From positions 62,001-126,000 of the forward strand of contig CAZMZW010000001.1 in assembly GCA_964571135.1 (NCBI GenBank): a DNA stretch of 64,000 nt. The letters run 5' to 3'. Below, in pieces: positions 61,587 through 64,000 of this stretch. A program made the position numbers and the translations under genes. A model generated the notes under the pieces. That model made no database searches and was not told the origin of the DNA. It saw only the letters and a list, made by a program, of their open reading frames with translations. Position 1 is the first letter of the stretch; each line of letters starts with the position of its first letter. The DNA comes from CAZMZW01 sp964571135. GTDB lineage: Bacteria; Chloroflexota; Anaerolineae; Anaerolineales; Anaerolineaceae.

Positions 61587-62915
61587 TTACCCGGGAAATA
61601 ATCTTGGTAAGATCTCGGGTACATACTTCTTCACCATCTCCGAACTGATCCCATTTTCCTTACAAATAGAGGCATATACATCCACACTCTTACGGCGGAT
61701 ACGTTTCTGGGTGGCAACATCCAACCCCCAGAGCCCAAAACGTTGTGTCCAACCGCGTTCCCACTCAAAGTTATCCACCTGTGACCAGTGGAAGTAGCCT
61801 TTGATATTCCAATTGAAATTCACTGCCCGCCATATCTGGTGGATATTCTCAATTAAAAACCTGGGTCTTAAAATATCCTGTGAATCTTCAACCCCATTTT
61901 CGGTGATGTAGATCGGCAGGTTATAGCGCCGTGCCCATTTAATGGCGTCAAAAATGGCCTCCGGAATATGCGCGATGAATTTATGTTCGCTAAGGATGGC
62001 ATCCTTTGGGGTGGTCACTCTTCGGAAGAGGTCTTTAAGTTTGGTGATGTCAAAGGAAACCATATCGCGGCTGTAATAATTCAAACCAAAAAAATCCATG
62101 GTTTTTATGGCGGTGGGGATAAAAACTTTCCAAAAAAGTATTTTGACGGTTCCATCCACAATTGCATCTGGAAATGAACGATTAATGGATTGGTCCATCA
62201 GATTTGTTTCCCAAACATCCAGCGGGAACCAGGGTTTGGCAGGCACAACGCTGCGATAATACTGGGCAAAACCCACATTGGCGTCTGGCTGCAATTCGTG
62301 AATAATATGGTATGCGTTGGCATGTGCTCGGACCAGGTTGGTCAGTCCATTAAATACCATTTTGAAATCACCTTTTCCCGGTGGAAAGGTGTTCAGGATG
62401 TAGGCATTGGCCATGTAGCCGAAAGGTTCATTGATCGTGATCCAAAAATCAACCAGGTCTTTCAACTCGCTAACAACTTTACGAACAAAAACCGCGAACA
62501 ACCCCGGAGTTTTTTCTCTCTGCCAGCCTCCCTGTTCCACGACCCAGATTGGATCTGTATAATGATGTAAAGTAAGTATGGTGGACAGCCCAAGTTTTTT
62601 CATCCCCAGCAACATTTCGCGGTAATACGCCAGAGCGTTTTCATCCCATTTATCAGGGCTGGGTTGAATGCGGCTCCATTCAACTCCAAAGCGGTGTGCA
62701 TTCTGGCCGTCATTGGCAGCGTTGGTCAGATCTTCCTTCCAGCGTCCGCCCCACCAATCGCAGGCCAAACCGGATTTATCCCCATTCGCAATTCTTCCGG
62801 GTATATTTTCCCATTGGTACCAGTTGTTGTTGGTGTTTCCACCTTCCACCTGATGACCAGCGGTGGCGGTTCCCCATAAAAAAAACTTTGGGAAGCTGAA
62901 TTTGGCTTCTGGCAT
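61587..62915 (-). CDS. GH1 family beta-glucosidase/beta-glycosidase
   Basis: A 442-residue glycoside hydrolase family 1 protein. FLWGTATAGHQVEGGN is the N-terminal signature, HRFGVEWSRIQPSPDKW follows, FWITINEPFGYM near residue 165 gives the acid/base Glu and LPIYITENGVEDSQ near residue 340 the nucleophile Glu. It removes beta-linked glucose, galactose or similar from oligosaccharides in the cytoplasm (no signal peptide). ATG at 62915 has GGAGATTCAAAT upstream. Monocistronic, convergent with the AT-rich gene. Confidence 0.94.
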   Translation of the reverse strand: MPEAKFSFPKFFLWGTATAGHQVEGGNTNNNWYQWENIPGRIANGDKSGLACDWWGGRWKEDLTNAANDGQNAHRFGVEWSRIQPSPDKWDENALAYYREMLLGMKKLGLSTILTLHHYTDPIWVVEQGGWQREKTPGLFAVFVRKVVSELKDLVDFWITINEPFGYMANAYILNTFPPGKGDFKMVFNGLTNLVRAHANAYHIIHELQPDANVGFAQYYRSVVPAKPWFPLDVWETNLMDQSINRSFPDAIVDGTVKILFWKVFIPTAIKTMDFFGLNYYSRDMVSFDITKLKDLFRRVTTPKDAILSEHKFIAHIPEAIFDAIKWARRYNLPIYITENGVEDSQDILRPRFLIENIHQIWRAVNFNWNIKGYFHWSQVDNFEWERGWTQRFGLWGLDVATQKRIRRKSVDVYASICKENGISSEMVKKYVPEILPRLFPG

Positions 62916-62979
62916 ATTTGAATCTCCGTAGGTTGGTGTTGATGATAAATTGCTCTAATAAAAAAATGATTGATAAAAG

Positions 62980-63294
62980 TTATTTTAACTTTGCCCCACA
63001 ATATGCACACTTGCCTGCACCAATTGGATTTTCTCCACCACAAGCAGGGCAGGGCTCACATTTCGGTTGGGTCGAAACCGGGGTTTGAGATGTGGAGAGA
63101 TCAGAGCCTGACCATCTTGAATCAATGCTGGAAGAACTCTCATTCGTTTTTATACCATCTGTATTTGAAGAGGAGAATAAGTTTGAACTCGAGCATAGAT
63201 TCCGCACCAGCAAGTAAATTATTACAACCAGAATAATGGCAAATCCAAGCAGACAAAACAATGGAAGAGCGGCAAGGGCAAAGACTGTTCCCAA
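62980..63294 (-). CDS. Small membrane protein with C-terminal zinc ribbon
   Basis: A 104-residue protein. One membrane helix (ALPLFCLLGFAIILVVIIYL) is followed by a Ser-rich linker (residues about 34-72) and a C-terminal zinc ribbon, CPACGGENPIGAGKCAYCG, with two CxxC pairs. The start is TTG at 63294 with GGAGG five bases upstream. A single-helix anchor plus cytoplasmic zinc ribbon is a common but uncharacterised layout. It follows a similar tiny gene at 63318 by 23 bases. Confidence 0.72.
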   Translation of the reverse strand: MGTVFALAALPLFCLLGFAIILVVIIYLLVRNLCSSSNLFSSSNTDGIKTNESSSSIDSRWSGSDLSTSQTPVSTQPKCEPCPACGGENPIGAGKCAYCGAKLK

Positions 63295-63317
63295 AGAAAC
63301 CTCCTATGACATTAAAA

Positions 63318-63605
63318 TTAAAAAATTATCAATGGTTCCATTTTTAGTGCAGTTTTTTCTTCCGGATCATTTATTGAATTACAACAAGAACAACTATTCT
63401 TTTGATGGAACTTCTGTCTTAGAAATTGTGGCCATCGATTGGGCGGTTTCATGGAAGAATTAACTCCATTTCGTTGATCCTGTATCTTTTGTAAATCTTT
63501 TGTGATGGCTGGCCTAAAGATAAACATCAGTAGAATAGGAACGCCAATGATGAAGGAAAGTGCACAGACCAGATCAAAAACGAACCCAATATCAGAGGTT
63601 TTCAA
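63318..63605 (-). CDS. Small membrane protein with Cys cluster, unassigned
   Basis: A 95-residue frame. The N-terminus has a membrane helix (FDLVCALSFIIGVPILLMFI), then a polar tail with CSCCNS. The start appears to be TTG at 63605, without a strong ribosome site. It precedes the zinc-ribbon gene and could share its transcript. I do not recognise it; moderate chance that the exact start or even the gene is wrong. Confidence 0.5.
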   Translation of the reverse strand: MKTSDIGFVFDLVCALSFIIGVPILLMFIFRPAITKDLQKIQDQRNGVNSSMKPPNRWPQFLRQKFHQKNSCSCCNSINDPEEKTALKMEPLIIF

Positions 63606-63660
63606 AGGTTGAGAATGCGTCCTTCATTCATGATTTTACTATTTTACTTCATCAACTCTA

Positions 63661-63689
63661 TTGACTGAGTTATGGCATAATGCTAATAT
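63661..63689 (+). promoter_or_regulatory. Promoter for the PRC-barrel gene
   Basis: TTGACT (63661-63666) and TAATAT (63684-63689) with a 17-base spacer, 73 bases before the ATG at 63762. Confidence 0.6.
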
Positions 63690-63761
63690 ACTTTTAGAAG
63701 CCCAGTAATGTTCTAAAACTTTAAACAATAATAGTGCGAAATATTTATTGGAGAATAACCC

Positions 63762-64000
63762 ATGCCCTATCTAAGCGAATTAATAGATAAGCCGGTTACC
63801 GACATCAACGGTGAGCATGTTGGCAAAATCATTGATTTGATTGCTTCTCGCAGTAATGCGTTACCCCATCCTTTTGTGTCCGCTCTTTTATTTGAAAAAA
63901 AGGGAGAACAGTGGTTGATTTCCATAAAAGATGTCGCGGTTCTTATCGCCCCGGCAGTACCCCTCTGCAAATCTCTGGCTGGCATAAAGCCATATATTCC
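63762..64000 (+). CDS. PRC-barrel protein, possibly MgtE-like (cut by window edge)
   Basis: The frame opens at ATG 63762, behind TTGGAGAATAACCC, and is open to the window end (79 residues). MPYLSELIDKPVTDINGEHV and the following GKIIDLIASRSN form a PRC-barrel domain like that at the N-terminus of many Chloroflexi and clostridial MgtE/CBS magnesium transporters. Whether transporter domains follow cannot be seen. Confidence 0.7.
   Translation, partial: MPYLSELIDKPVTDINGEHVGKIIDLIASRSNALPHPFVSALLFEKKGEQWLISIKDVAVLIAPAVPLCKSLAGIKPYI

Noticed and set aside
1..64000. tRNA genes, CRISPR arrays, insertion sequences or phage genes
   Set aside because: Looked for by eye; no cloverleaf, spaced repeat array, transposase or integrase was seen. 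A tRNAscan and repeat search would be decisive.

Overview
The window looks like a chromosomal segment of a Chloroflexota bacterium, most likely an anaerobic, heterotrophic member of the Anaerolineae. This is inferred from gene content, not from a marker search: many small lipoproteins with Thr/Pro-rich linkers, an archaeal-type AspRS next to a complete GatCAB, a bacterial HerA/NurA pair, PspC mini-proteins, an NBR1-like lipoprotein, a glycyl-radical enzyme and a BMP-type nucleoside transporter. Base composition is moderately AT-rich and even, except for one clearly AT-richer gene at 60989-61483. I saw no tRNA, rRNA, CRISPR array, transposase or prophage gene.

Layout. 1-7220: the start of a LigB-type dioxygenase gene (cut by the window edge), then three diguanylate cyclases interleaved with a nitroreductase and an AHSA1-like protein. 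7509-12806: a DegV protein, three secreted lipoproteins, a PspC mini-protein and a hot-dog thioesterase. 12849-15993: a minus-strand trio of a GlpA-type FAD dehydrogenase, an NAD(P)/FAD oxidoreductase and a DUF1667 protein, behind a near-consensus promoter. 16268-18695: a lipoprotein, then PIG-L, CYTH and membrane-protein genes. 18804-22195: gatC-gatA-gatB. 22385-27517: flavodoxin, bacterioferritin, a membrane phosphatase-like protein, a second PspC protein, and FkbM, GNAT and HIT proteins. 27626-29576: xseA, xseB and a DUF212 protein. 29556-33107: nurA, an unassigned gene and herA. 33108-33571: a small pseudogene broken by a 10-bp tandem duplication. 33572-40885: a DUF3048 lipoprotein, then a minus-strand run of nth, asparaginase, a degenerate MBL protein, an AAC(3)-family protein, yjjI and yjjW. 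41005-43495: an alkaline-phosphatase-superfamily protein and a stand-alone RarA C-terminal domain.

43516-55152 is the most coherent functional locus. A BMP-type lipoprotein, a duplicated-NBD ATPase and three permeases would import nucleosides. An amidohydrolase/deaminase, a nucleoside hydrolase, ribokinase and a divergent nucleoside phosphorylase would then process them. 55517-60868 holds aspS (archaeal type, probably non-discriminating, fitting the GatCAB upstream), a RimJ/RimL acetyltransferase, prs, mutM and a MATE exporter. The last part has an AT-rich DUF7000-like gene, a GH1 beta-glucosidase, two tiny membrane proteins and the start of a PRC-barrel protein that runs off the edge.

The points most worth a second look are: the extra gene between nurA and herA; the 10-bp duplication that frameshifts the small pseudogene; the missing fourth BFD cysteine in the GlpA-like dehydrogenase; the YjjI/YjjW glycyl-radical pair; and the third permease with a perfect 13-bp inverted repeat in the nucleoside locus.
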